This document shows, piece by piece, positions 31,197-41,923 of a stretch of DNA of 52,173 nt; the stretch's first letter is position 1, and the number at the start of each line of letters is the position of its first letter. The notes under the pieces were generated by a model. It made no database searches. It saw only the letters and a program-made list of their open reading frames with translations, and was not told where the DNA came from. The translations under genes were made by a program, and so were the position numbers. This stretch comes from Clostridia bacterium (lineage in GTDB: Bacteria; Bacillota; Clostridia; Oscillospirales; CAG-272): the NCBI GenBank assembly GCA_017613355.1, contig JAGAEA010000040.1, positions 1 through 52,173 on the forward strand. The letters run 5' to 3'.

Positions 31197-31598
31197 GTGA
31201 AACTCATTGTAACACTGGATGACCGCGACGGAATGATGTTCAATTGTCGTCGGCAGAGCCGCGACCGTGTTCTGAACGAGCGGATCCTCGCGCTTTGCGA
31301 CGGGAAACTGACCGTGAACGCCTACACCGCGCAGCTCTTTGCCGATACCGACGCAAATTTGACTGTGGACGAAAATCCGCTCGGGATCGCGAAAGCGGAT
31401 GATTGGTGTTTTGTCGAGAATTTGCCGATCGCGCCCTATGAAGAGAAGATTGAAAAATTGGTCGTTTTCCGTTGGAACCGCGTTTATCCGAATGATCGAC
31501 GGTTCGATTTGAAGCTCGAGGCGTGGCGCCTCGTTTCCCAAAGCGAGTTTGCGGGATATTCCCATGAAAAAATCACCGAGGAGGTTTACTTTCGATGA
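31197..31598 (+). CDS. conserved hypothetical protein upstream of a secreted nuclease
   Basis: 133 residues from a GTG at 31197 behind GGAAAGGAG; the upstream ATG at 31155 has no site. Cytoplasmic; DDRDGMMFNCRRQSRDRVLN near the start, DWCFVENLPIAPYEEKIEKL in the middle and FDLKLEAWRLVSQSEF near the end. I recall the MMFNxRRQSxD pattern from hypothetical genes next to DNA/RNA non-specific nucleases in Clostridia, but the role is not known. The stop overlaps the nuclease ATG (ATGA). A helper or an intracellular inhibitor is possible; this is inference. Confidence 0.75.
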   Translation: MKLIVTLDDRDGMMFNCRRQSRDRVLNERILALCDGKLTVNAYTAQLFADTDANLTVDENPLGIAKADDWCFVENLPIAPYEEKIEKLVVFRWNRVYPNDRRFDLKLEAWRLVSQSEFAGYSHEKITEEVYFR

Positions 31599-32719
31599 AA
31601 AAGACCGTTTTGCGGGCATGGCTCCCGTTCTTGCTGGCACTCACATTGTTGCTTTCCTCCTGCGGGGATTTGCTGAATTTCCGATTCGGTTGGCAATCCG
31701 AGGAACAAACCGAACCCGTTGCGCTATCGGACGTGCCGAGCTACCGCGAGGACGCGTATATCGCCGTCAACGGAAACGTCCCGTTCTTTACCGACGAGGA
31801 AAAAGCGTCGGCGACATCTTCCTTTGAAACGTACAGCAACCTCGACAGTCTGAACCGTTGCGGAGTCGCCACGGCGAGCGTGGGGAGAGATTTGATGCCG
31901 AGCGATAAACGCGAAGGTATCGGCTCGGTAAAGCCGAGCGGATGGCAAACGGTCAAATACGACATTGTGGACGGACAGTACCTCTACAACCGTTGCCATT
32001 TGATCGGGTACCAACTCACGGGAGAGAACGCCAACAAGCAAAATCTGATCACGGGGACCCGCTATCTCAACGTGATCGGAATGTTGCCCTTTGAAAACAT
32101 GGTCGCCGACTACGTCAAAGAAACGGGAAACCACGTGCTCTATCGCGTTACACCCATTTTCAACGGGAACGATCTTGTGGCGCTCGGCGTGCTGATGGAA
32201 GGTTGGTCGGTGGAAGACAACGGTGAGGGCGTGGCTTTCTGCATGTTCTGCTACAACGTTCAGCCGGGGATCGTGATCGACTATGCCACGGGCGAGAGCC
32301 GCCTTGCCGAGGACGGCGAGGAACTGATGACCATGTGGGGCGGAACGGGTGAAGCGCAACCTTCCGACGACTCGGAAGAAATCCCGAGCGGGGAAGCCGA
32401 CACAGGGGACGGAGGCGCCGCGCAAACGTTGGCGTTGGTCAGCGTGACCGATCCCGCCGTACCCGGCAGTCCCATGACGATCACGGTTCAAGGAAAAGCA
32501 AACACCGTTTATTCGATCGAGGTCACCCTGCCGTCGGGAAAGGTCAGCGAGGCAGCCGCGTTCCATGATGCGACTTCCGACGCGGATGGAAACGTGACGT
32601 GGAGTTGGACGCCGCCGAGCAACATCAAAACGGGCGCGGCGAGCGTTGTGGTGACGGGCGGGGATGAAACTCTGACGTTCACCTTCAACATCGGGCAGGA
32701 GCAAGCCGCCGCGGCATAA
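31595..32719 (+). CDS. secreted DNA/RNA non-specific endonuclease, lipoprotein
   Basis: 374 residues. Signal peptide with lipobox LLLSSC (Cys ~23). The nuclease domain (~45-215) carries the beta-beta-alpha metal motif YNRCHLIGYQLTGENANKQN (His ~135) and TGTRYLNVIGMLPFEN; it belongs to the Endonuclease NS_2 group of EndA/competence-type nucleases. A linker follows, then a C-terminal Ig-like domain (~265-370, TLALVSVTDPAVPGSPMTIT). Likely roles are degrading DNA outside the cell for nutrients or during DNA uptake. It is translationally coupled to the gene before it. Confidence 0.92.
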   Translation: MKKTVLRAWLPFLLALTLLLSSCGDLLNFRFGWQSEEQTEPVALSDVPSYREDAYIAVNGNVPFFTDEEKASATSSFETYSNLDSLNRCGVATASVGRDLMPSDKREGIGSVKPSGWQTVKYDIVDGQYLYNRCHLIGYQLTGENANKQNLITGTRYLNVIGMLPFENMVADYVKETGNHVLYRVTPIFNGNDLVALGVLMEGWSVEDNGEGVAFCMFCYNVQPGIVIDYATGESRLAEDGEELMTMWGGTGEAQPSDDSEEIPSGEADTGDGGAAQTLALVSVTDPAVPGSPMTITVQGKANTVYSIEVTLPSGKVSEAAAFHDATSDADGNVTWSWTPPSNIKTGAASVVVTGGDETLTFTFNIGQEQAAAA

Positions 32720-32761
32720 AAACAACAGCTCTTTCCCGTGCTCTTTTTGCAGGAAGAGAGT

Positions 32762-32810
32762 TTGAGAGGGGGAGCCTTTTTCTCGGTGAGAAAAAGGCTC
32801 CCCCTCTCAA
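32762..32810. terminator. large bidirectional terminator between nuclease and perR
   Basis: 23-bp perfect stem (ttgagagggggagccttttt… / …aaaaaggctccccctctcaa) with a GGT loop. Confidence 0.85.
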
Positions 32811-32824
32811 ATTTTGCCCTTGTT

Positions 32825-33190
32825 TTATACTTTTCTTCTGCACTCGGGGCAGATGTAGTGAACGGTGAGATCGTAGCCGGAAATGTCGGTCCCGACGGCT
32901 TGGAAAAGGCGATCCTTCAACCAGGGAAGAGAAACGTTCGCAAGTTTGCCACAGGAGGTGCAGCGCAGGTGATCGTGAGGCTCGGTGCCTTTCTCAAAGC
33001 AGTCGGCGCTGCCGTCCACGTGGACGCGGGAGATCATGCCCGCTTCGGTCATGGCGTTGAGGTTGTTGTAAACGGTCGCCATCGCAATACTCGGCATTTG
33101 GAGCTTGGCAAGGAAAAAGACTTCGTCGGCAGTCAGATGGCGGTCGGAGTGGGTCAGAATTTGCAGGATCAGTTCGCGTTGCTTGGTCAT
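32825..33190 (-). CDS. perR: Fur-family regulator, PerR type
   Basis: 121 residues from the ATG at 33190, which has AAAGGAG before it; a start 7 codons upstream has none. Winged HTH with MATVYNNLNAMTEAG, then the dimer domain: HVDGSADCFEKG, HDHLRCTSCGK and CPECRR (two CxxC zinc motifs). In PerR, Fe(II)-bound histidines are oxidised by peroxide and DNA binding is lost. A PerR-like box overlaps its own start region, and rubrerythrin/thioredoxin in the same window are typical targets. Separation from Fur or Zur is by sequence feel only. Confidence 0.85.
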   Translation of the reverse strand: MTKQRELILQILTHSDRHLTADEVFFLAKLQMPSIAMATVYNNLNAMTEAGMISRVHVDGSADCFEKGTEPHDHLRCTSCGKLANVSLPWLKDRLFQAVGTDISGYDLTVHYICPECRRKV

Positions 33191-33216
33191 GGCGGAATCT
33201 CCTTTTATCATAAAAG

Positions 33217-33231
33217 TTAGAATAAATCTAA
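33217..33231. promoter_or_regulatory. PerR-like box
   Basis: TTAGAATAAATCTAA: a 15-bp dyad that matches the 7-1-7 PerR consensus TTATAATnATTATAA at 11 of 14 fixed positions. It lies just downstream of the perR -10 box, as expected for autorepression. Confidence 0.6.
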
Positions 33232-33235
33232 ATCT

Positions 33236-33264
33236 ATTATATCCGATCCGAAAGAGGATGTCAA
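33236..33264 (-). promoter_or_regulatory. promoter of perR
   Basis: Minus strand TTGACA, 17 bases, TATAAT; the PerR-like box covers the start site. Confidence 0.8.
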
Positions 33265-33380
33265 GTCCTTTTTTGCAAAAAAAGAGGAATTTTCCCCGAA
33301 TTTTGAAAAGGGACTTTTCAAATCTTCTTTTTTGTGGTAAAATATCCCTATCATAGAACGGGGAAAGGGGGAAAATCGGA

Positions 33381-33989
33381 ATGATCCGCTTGGGGCTTGT
33401 TTCCTATTCGGATTTGCCGAGCGAGGAGTGTTTGCTTGCAAAGCCGAAAAATCCGATTGCCGACCGCCTTTCCGCGGGGCGACGGGGCAGAGCGCGAACG
33501 GAAGCCTTTCTCGGCGGCTGTTTGCTTGCCGCCATGTTTCCCGAGGCGAACCTTTCCCGCGCGGAACGAACCGAAACGGGCAGACCTTTTTTGACCAACC
33601 GCCCCGACGTGGATTTTAACGTTTCTCACACCGACGGAATGATCGTTTGCGCGGTGGAAACGGATGCGACCCCGCGCGTGGGCGTTGACATGGAGCGCGT
33701 GGTCGGACGAACCGCGCCCGAAATGGCGCGGATCGCCAAACGGTGGTTTACGGAAGCCGAGTGCGCACGCTTGCGGGACGACCCGAGCGAGAGGACTTTT
33801 CTCGAAATTTGGACAGCCAAGGAAGCCGCCGCCAAATGGGACGGCAGAGGACTGCGCGCTCTGCGCGGGATCGACACCGTTTCTCTGCCGCTGAACCTGC
33901 GCACCTACTTCGTTGGCGACGCGGTGATCACGCTTGCCTGCGGCGAGGGGAAAAAACCGCCCGAAGAAATCAACCGTTATTCGATCTGA
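33381..33989 (+). CDS. 4'-phosphopantetheinyl transferase (Sfp type)
   Basis: 202 residues. The three family motifs are visible: FNVSHTDG (~78), GVDMERV (~100; the metal-binding Asp and Glu) and WTAKEAAAKWDGRGL (~145-160). It moves the phosphopantetheine arm of CoA onto a serine of a carrier protein. The size and the WxxKEA(A/Y)xK form fit Sfp-like rather than AcpS enzymes. No NRPS/PKS gene is in the window, so the acyl carrier protein of lipid synthesis may be the substrate. GGGGAAAGGGGG precedes the ATG. Confidence 0.92.
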   Translation: MIRLGLVSYSDLPSEECLLAKPKNPIADRLSAGRRGRARTEAFLGGCLLAAMFPEANLSRAERTETGRPFLTNRPDVDFNVSHTDGMIVCAVETDATPRVGVDMERVVGRTAPEMARIAKRWFTEAECARLRDDPSERTFLEIWTAKEAAAKWDGRGLRALRGIDTVSLPLNLRTYFVGDAVITLACGEGKKPPEEINRYSI

Positions 33990-33996
33990 TCCCGTT

Positions 33997-34043
33997 TTCC
34001 AAAAGGAGCGAGCCTCGCCGCGCGAGGCTCGCTCCTTTTGGAA
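33997..34043. terminator. bidirectional terminator
   Basis: 21-bp stem (ttccaaaaggagcgagcctc… / …gaggctcgctccttttggaa) between convergent genes. Confidence 0.8.
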
Positions 34044-34049
34044 ATACGG

Positions 34050-35000
34050 TTATTTGATTTGCAAAAGGTCGATCGAGCGACCGTAATCATTGAGCTCTGC
34101 ACGAAGGGTCGAGCCGATTTCCGAAAGTTTCGCATCCGTGCGAACTTCGCGAAGTCGTTTCCGAAAAGCGCTTGCCTGGTTGGTAAGGAACGCTTCGGTT
34201 TGATCCTCCATGCGAACGAGGATCCGATAGCCGTTTCCGATCTCCCGCGCTTCGCCGACCGCTCCCACGGTATTCAACGCAAACGCGTCCTCTTCCTGCG
34301 TGGGATCCTCGGCAAGTCCGCGCACCAGGTAGAACGGGGCGGTCACGGACGCTCCCGAAGTGTTTTTGATCGCGTTTTCGGGCGTATCGCCGTTTTTCAA
34401 CGCCTGTCGGATCGCCGCAATGTCCGCATCGGCGGGGAGCGTGATCTGCCGCACCCGAACGAAATTCCCCTTGGTTAACCATGTGGAAAAGGCCGTGTTG
34501 CTTTCCAGTTCCGTTCCCGCGAACAGCGCGTCACCGAGCGCTGTTTCCAATTCCGCTTTCGCAAGCTCGAACCGCATCAGGTGCTCCGTCATATAAACGT
34601 CGGTGAGAAATTTTTTGTATTCTTTTTTGCCGCCCAAAGCCTCGATCGCTTCGGCAACGGCGGCGTCCACGGCGGCTTTGGTCGTTTTGTCGTTGATCGA
34701 CCGTTCGGGAAGATACTGTGCCGCCGCCGCGAGAATGATGTATTCTTCCGACAGGCGGGAAAGCACCTCTTCTTCCAATTCCGCACGGTGCGCCTCGGCG
34801 GAAGCGGAATGATCCCAAAGTCCCGCACCGTAGGTTTCTTCCATGTTATCGCGAACAGAGAGCGCCATATAGCGCAATTCTTCGTAAAGGATGTCATATC
34901 CCGCGCAGGTTCCCACCGTGCGGCGGCTTTTTCCGCCGCAACCGAACAGGGCGGCAAGGCAGGCAAACAGTAAAATTCCTGCAAAAATTCGTTTTTTCAA
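34050..35000 (-). CDS. lipoprotein, SurA_N/PrsA-like foldase candidate
   Basis: 316 residues. Lipobox LAALFGC (Cys ~21), then a helical N-terminal domain (YEELRYMALSVRDNMEETYG, HRAELEEEVLSRLSEEYI), a middle part FVRVRQITLPADAD like the opening of a parvulin-type domain, and a C-terminal helical return (TNQASAFRKRLREVR). The layout resembles PrsA/SurA chaperones, which help exported proteins fold. No complete parvulin active site is visible, so the catalytic function is doubtful. It diverges from hprK. The start is chosen for GGGGACTTTCC-type upstream context only; a strong Shine-Dalgarno is lacking on close reading (aaggggggac). Confidence 0.65.
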   Translation of the reverse strand: MKKRIFAGILLFACLAALFGCGGKSRRTVGTCAGYDILYEELRYMALSVRDNMEETYGAGLWDHSASAEAHRAELEEEVLSRLSEEYIILAAAAQYLPERSINDKTTKAAVDAAVAEAIEALGGKKEYKKFLTDVYMTEHLMRFELAKAELETALGDALFAGTELESNTAFSTWLTKGNFVRVRQITLPADADIAAIRQALKNGDTPENAIKNTSGASVTAPFYLVRGLAEDPTQEEDAFALNTVGAVGEAREIGNGYRILVRMEDQTEAFLTNQASAFRKRLREVRTDAKLSEIGSTLRAELNDYGRSIDLLQIK

Positions 35001-35096
35001 GGAAAGTCCCCCCTTTTGCGTCTTTCTCTATTGTACAATACAGATGTGACCGTTTTGTGAATATCCGCAAAAAATCGGTTTTTTTTCGGAAAGGGT

Positions 35097-35124
35097 TTGC
35101 AAATATCGTAAAATATGTTATAAT
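35097..35124 (+). promoter_or_regulatory. promoter of hprK
   Basis: TTGCAA, 16 bases, TATAAT. Confidence 0.65.
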
Positions 35125-35175
35125 AAGGATAATATCAACAACTTCGTTGTTGCCGAGGAAAACGGAGGGACCGAC

Positions 35176-36123
35176 ATGAAAAAGGGTTATCGGATTGCGT
35201 TGTCCAAAATCGTTGAGGAATTTCAATTCGAGGTGATCGTGCGCCCCGAACGTTTCGAGGAGATCATGATCGAAACGCCCGAAGTCAACCGCCCGGGGCT
35301 TGCGCTCGCGGGATTTTACGAAGTGTTCGACGGTCAGCGCATTCAGCTCATCGGTGAAGCGGAAACGCGGTATTTGCAATCGCTCGAACCAAGCACCAAG
35401 CGGGTCATGCTCCAAAATTTTGTGGACGCAAAACCCGTTGCCATTCTTTACACGCGCGACCTTCCCGTGGACGACGCGTTGGTGGAGCGTGCGAAAATGC
35501 GGCAAGTTCCCGTTTTGCGGACGGGAATCAAAACCAGTCCGATCATGTCCAGCTTGATCGCCTCGCTCAACAACCATCTGGCTCCCCGCATCACAAGGCA
35601 CGGTGTGTTGGTCGAAGTGTATGGCGAAGGTCTGTTGCTCCTCGGGGATAGCGGCGTCGGTAAAAGCGAGACCGCGATCGAACTCGTGAAGCGCGGTCAC
35701 CGTCTTATCGCCGACGACGCCGTGGAGATCAAGCGCGTGTCCGAAAAAACGCTGGTCGGTTCCGCGCCCGAAATGATCCGACATTACGTGGAACTGCGCG
35801 GCATCGGCATTGTGGATATCCGCCGCCTGTTCGGCATGGGCGCCATCAAGGACACCGAACGGATCGACCTTGTCATTCAGCTCGAAAACTGGATCGAAGG
35901 GAAGATGTACGACCGCTTCGGCATGGAAGAGGAACACGTCAACATTCTCGGGCTGGAAATTCCGTCGGTCACGGTTCCCGTTCGTCCCGGGCGAAACCTT
36001 GCCATCATTTTGGAGATCGCCGCCATGAACAACCGTCAGAAGCGCATGGGATACAATACCGCCGCCGAATTCAACAAAAAGCTGATGCTCCAAATGGGGC
36101 TCGATCCCGACAGTCAGAACTGA
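35176..36123 (+). CDS. hprK: HPr kinase/phosphorylase
   Basis: 315 residues, full length. Walker A GDSGVGKS (~157-164), the HPrK signature region LRGIGIVDIRRLFGMGAI (~210-227), and the C-terminal helix with EEHVNILGLEIPSVTVPVRP. It phosphorylates Ser46 of HPr in response to fructose-bisphosphate and removes it with phosphate, which controls carbon catabolite repression in low-GC Gram-positives. ATG behind GGAGGGACCGAC. In many Firmicutes it is followed by lgt; here it is followed by an LRR gene. Confidence 0.96.
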   Translation: MKKGYRIALSKIVEEFQFEVIVRPERFEEIMIETPEVNRPGLALAGFYEVFDGQRIQLIGEAETRYLQSLEPSTKRVMLQNFVDAKPVAILYTRDLPVDDALVERAKMRQVPVLRTGIKTSPIMSSLIASLNNHLAPRITRHGVLVEVYGEGLLLLGDSGVGKSETAIELVKRGHRLIADDAVEIKRVSEKTLVGSAPEMIRHYVELRGIGIVDIRRLFGMGAIKDTERIDLVIQLENWIEGKMYDRFGMEEEHVNILGLEIPSVTVPVRPGRNLAIILEIAAMNNRQKRMGYNTAAEFNKKLMLQMGLDPDSQN

Positions 36124-36154
36124 TTCGACGCAGAAAGATCACGCTGGAGGATAT

Positions 36155-37762
36155 ATGGAAAAAAAGAAAACTTCCGCGAAGCGCACGGACACCAATCGGG
36201 AATTGGCGCACGTTTGCGAGATTCGGAACGGCGAGTTGATACGGTATTACGGAGACGAAACCGAATTTACCGTTCCCGACGACGTGACGACCATTGCCTA
36301 CGACGCTTTCCGAAACTGCCGCAAGCTGACCGAGATCACGCTCGGAAAACGGGTCACTTCGATCCATAGCGGCGCTTTTCAGGGATGCCGCAAGCTCCGT
36401 CGCATCACGTTTCCCGCAAGTTTGCGCGAGATCGGCGAAGAGGCGTTCGACGGATGCACGGCGCTTACCAACGTCATTCTGCCGCGCGCGGTTTATACCA
36501 TTGGAGACCATGCTTTCCGCGATTGCGATAATTTGAAGCGGGTCGTGCTTTCATCCGATCTCAAATCGCTCGGTCAGGGTGCTTTTTCGGGTTGCGAATC
36601 GCTGGAAGAGATGATTTTGCCGGAGGGGTTGACCGCCATTCACGCGAAGACCTTTTTCAAATGCCGTTCCTTGCGCTCCCTTCAAATTCCCACGGGTCTG
36701 CAAACGGTGGGGAGTTTTGCCTTTGCACAGTGCGACTCGGTTGAGACCTTGGAACTGCCCGACTGCGTGACCTATCTCGGCAGGGGGGCGTTCAGCGAAT
36801 GCAGATCGCTTTCCCGATTCCGCGTGCCCGCGAGCACCCGCTTTCTCGGAAACTATGCCTTTTCCTGCTGCGAGGCGTTGGAAGAGATCGAAATCCCCGA
36901 AACGGTCACCGTGATCGGTAACTACACGTTCTGCGCGTGCAAATCCTTGGAGAACATCTGTTTGCCCGCTGCGTTGGAAGTCATCGGACAGGGCGCGTTT
37001 CTCGGGTGTGGAAACATTCGGGAAGTCGTGCTCCCGTCGGGGGTCACCAGTATCGGGAAACAGGCGTTTGCGTTCGCCGTGGGGCTGTCGTCCGTCACTT
37101 TGAACCAAGGACTGGTGACCTTGGAAGAAGGAACTTTTACGGGCTGTCGGTCGTTGGAGAGTATCCGGTTGCCCGATTCCATGACGACGGTTGGAGAAAA
37201 AGCGTTTCACGGATGTGTTTCCTTGCGTTCGGTTTACCTGCCGCGCGGCTTGCAGAGCATCGGAGAACGCGCTTTTGAAAGTTGTTCGCTGAAAAGCATC
37301 AGTTTCCCCTATCGGATGTCGCGCATCGGGGAACGCGCCTTTGCCAACTGCACGGAGCTCGAAACGGTCATTATGCCGGAAGCGCGTTCCAGGATCGGTG
37401 CTGGCGTTTTTGCGGGATGCCGCTCTCTTTCGGTGCTGGTCGTGCCGGAGGGATTGTTCCTGTTGAGACGCAAAAAGGATCGTTGGAAGGTCCCCGAAAG
37501 CACACAGATCATCTACCGCGCGGAATTGGAACTCTCACAGCTTTTTGCCGAGTGGTCATCTACGGACCTTACGCCCGAACGACGTGCGGAATTGCGGAAG
37601 GATATTCGCGAGAGGATCGCGGTACTGAAAAAGCGGAACCGCTTGCAGTCCATGGAGCCGCTCCGCGAAAACCTGCATAAAGTGGCGCGGGCGGTGGAAG
37701 AACAAACCATTGCCGCGCAGGAACCGACCGTGGAAACGGACGTGGATGAAATTCAACCTTAA
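36155..37762 (+). CDS. intracellular BspA-type leucine-rich repeat protein
   Basis: 535 residues with about 16 LRR_5 repeats of ~23 residues (pattern (I/L)xxxAFxxCxxLxxIxLPxxVxxIG) from residue ~30 to ~430, for instance ITEITLGKRVTSIHSGAFQG-like units. A charged C-terminal tail follows with a short coiled coil (RAELRKDIRERIAVLKKRN). There is no signal peptide, membrane helix or sorting motif, unlike most BspA-type proteins, so it is probably cytoplasmic. It starts 32 bp after hprK behind GGAGGATAT and may be cotranscribed. Function not known; likely a binding scaffold. Confidence 0.85.
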   Translation: MEKKKTSAKRTDTNRELAHVCEIRNGELIRYYGDETEFTVPDDVTTIAYDAFRNCRKLTEITLGKRVTSIHSGAFQGCRKLRRITFPASLREIGEEAFDGCTALTNVILPRAVYTIGDHAFRDCDNLKRVVLSSDLKSLGQGAFSGCESLEEMILPEGLTAIHAKTFFKCRSLRSLQIPTGLQTVGSFAFAQCDSVETLELPDCVTYLGRGAFSECRSLSRFRVPASTRFLGNYAFSCCEALEEIEIPETVTVIGNYTFCACKSLENICLPAALEVIGQGAFLGCGNIREVVLPSGVTSIGKQAFAFAVGLSSVTLNQGLVTLEEGTFTGCRSLESIRLPDSMTTVGEKAFHGCVSLRSVYLPRGLQSIGERAFESCSLKSISFPYRMSRIGERAFANCTELETVIMPEARSRIGAGVFAGCRSLSVLVVPEGLFLLRRKKDRWKVPESTQIIYRAELELSQLFAEWSSTDLTPERRAELRKDIRERIAVLKKRNRLQSMEPLRENLHKVARAVEEQTIAAQEPTVETDVDEIQP

Positions 37763-37798
37763 ATTTGCATAGCGTGTAGAGAAAAACGCGATTTTTGC

Positions 37799-37832
37799 AA
37801 CAAAAAAGCACCTTGAAAGGTGCTTTTTTGTT
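37799..37832. terminator. bidirectional terminator between LRR gene and alaS
   Basis: aacaaaaaagcacctt / aaggtgcttttttgtt. Confidence 0.88.
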
Positions 37833-37874
37833 GTCGCTTCCCAAAACGGGAAAATATACGCGACCAGACATTTT

Positions 37875-40505
<2,631 letters not shown>

Positions 40506-40558
40506 GGCTTGAAGATTCCTTTCGCGGTCGGTTTTACCGACAAAACATAGATAAAATA

Positions 40559-40587
40559 AGTATAGCACAAATCGCGGGCGCTGTCAA
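40559..40587 (-). promoter_or_regulatory. promoter of alaS
   Basis: Minus strand TTGACA, 17 bases, TATACT. Confidence 0.85.
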
Positions 40588-40607
40588 TCATTTTTGAGTG
40601 AAAAAAC

Positions 40608-40636
40608 TTGCAATATTCCGCAATCTATGTTATAAT
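40608..40636 (+). promoter_or_regulatory. promoter of the DUF523 operon
   Basis: TTGCAA, 17 bases, TATAAT; back to back with the alaS promoter. Confidence 0.75.
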
Positions 40637-40683
40637 ATAGGTAACGAGCAATCAAAAGAAGCCGATGGGAAAGGAAAAGGGAA

Positions 40684-41145
40684 ATGCCGCAGAAAGAACC
40701 GATCCTTGTCAGCGCGTGTCTGCTCGGCGTTGCCTGCCGCTACGACGGAGACAGCCGACCGAACGACGCGGTGTGGGCGCTTGCCGAACGCTATCGATTG
40801 ATCCCCGTTTGCCCCGAAAGCATGGGCGGTCTGCCGATCCCGCGCGAGCCCTCGGAGATCGTGGGAGACCGCGTGGTCAGCCGAGCGGGATCGGACGTAA
40901 CGGAGCAATACCGCCGCGGCGCGCAACGGGTACTGTCGATTGCCCGAAAATTCGGTTGCCGTGCGGCTCTGCTCAAAGAAAAAAGTCCCTCTTGCGGAAC
41001 GGGAACCGTCCACAACGGGAAGTTCGACGGCGGATTGACCGACGGCTACGGTGTGACAGCCGCGCTCCTGAGGGAAAACGGCGTTGCCGTGTTCGGGGAG
41101 AGCGGATTGCATGATTTGGTCGCTTTTCTCGGAGGTGAACCATGA
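40684..41145 (+). CDS. DUF523 family protein
   Basis: 153 residues with the family's conserved cysteines: VSACLLGVACRYDG at the start, IPVCPESMGGLPIPR, and LLKEKSPSCGTGTVHNGKF. The conserved Cys set suggests a metal or Fe-S site; related 2-thiouracil desulfurase-type proteins bind an Fe-S cluster, but the substrate of this member is not known. The stop overlaps the next start by four bases. Confidence 0.9.
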   Translation: MPQKEPILVSACLLGVACRYDGDSRPNDAVWALAERYRLIPVCPESMGGLPIPREPSEIVGDRVVSRAGSDVTEQYRRGAQRVLSIARKFGCRAALLKEKSPSCGTGTVHNGKFDGGLTDGYGVTAALLRENGVAVFGESGLHDLVAFLGGEP

Positions 41146-41879
41146 GACAGACGACAACGACCCAACAAAAGATTTTGCTTGACGGCAAAACGGTGACCTA
41201 CACGCTGACCCGCAAGCGGGTGAAAAACCTGAATCTGCGTGTCCGCGCGGACGGGACGGTCGCCGTTTCGGTGCCCATGCGGACAACGGAACGGGAAATC
41301 AAAGCGTTTCTCGAAAAGCACGCCGCGTTTATCCTTTCGGCGATCGATCGGTTTGCAAAAAAGCAAAAAAACGCGCCGATCCCGCACACTTTCGGGGATG
41401 GCGACCAACTCCGTATCCTCGGCGAGGATCTGCGGATCAAAGTTTCGGTTGGCAGCAAAATTTGCGGTGCGTGTAGCGGGAAAACGCTGATTTTGACGGT
41501 AAAAGACCCGACCGACGAAGCACAGCGCCGCCACGCGGCGGAGCAATGGGCAACCGCGAAACTTTCGGAAGTCGTGTCCGCCATTTGCGAACGCGCGTGG
41601 AGAAATTTCGCGCCCTACGGCATCCCGCGCCCGACCGTGAAATACCGACGGATGACGTCGCGCTGGGGAAGCTGCAACACGCGCCGTGCCGTTCTGACTT
41701 TCAACTATGCGCTCGTTGCCGCGCCGATCGAAGCGGTGGAATACGTGGTTTACCACGAATTTGCCCATTTGCTGTACCCCGACCATTCCCCCGCTTTTTA
41801 TGCACAGGTCGCCGTGTTTATCCCCGATTGGAAGGCAAGGCGCGCCGCGCTGAAAGCGTTACCTTGTAAGTTTTTATAA
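41142..41879 (+). CDS. YgjP/DUF45-type zinc metallopeptidase
   Basis: 245 residues. N-terminal beta part (VTYTLTRKRVKNLNLRVRAD), then RRMTSRWGSCNTRRAVLTFN and the zinc motif YHEFAHLLYPDHSPAF (HExxH ~205-209 plus a downstream His), as in SprT-like/YgjP proteins. No signal peptide. Such enzymes are linked to protein turnover near DNA; the substrate is unknown. Coupled to the DUF523 gene (ATGA overlap region with GGAGGTGAACC). Confidence 0.92.
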   Translation: MRQTTTTQQKILLDGKTVTYTLTRKRVKNLNLRVRADGTVAVSVPMRTTEREIKAFLEKHAAFILSAIDRFAKKQKNAPIPHTFGDGDQLRILGEDLRIKVSVGSKICGACSGKTLILTVKDPTDEAQRRHAAEQWATAKLSEVVSAICERAWRNFAPYGIPRPTVKYRRMTSRWGSCNTRRAVLTFNYALVAAPIEAVEYVVYHEFAHLLYPDHSPAFYAQVAVFIPDWKARRAALKALPCKFL

Positions 41880-41888
41880 AAAAAGCGA

Positions 41889-41916
41889 CCCGCGCGTTCA
41901 AAGTCGAACGCGCGGG
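41889..41916 (+). terminator. terminator of the DUF523-metallopeptidase unit
   Basis: cccgcgcgttc / gaacgcgcggg, then TGTTTTT. Confidence 0.8.
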
Positions 41917-41923
41917 CTGTTTT

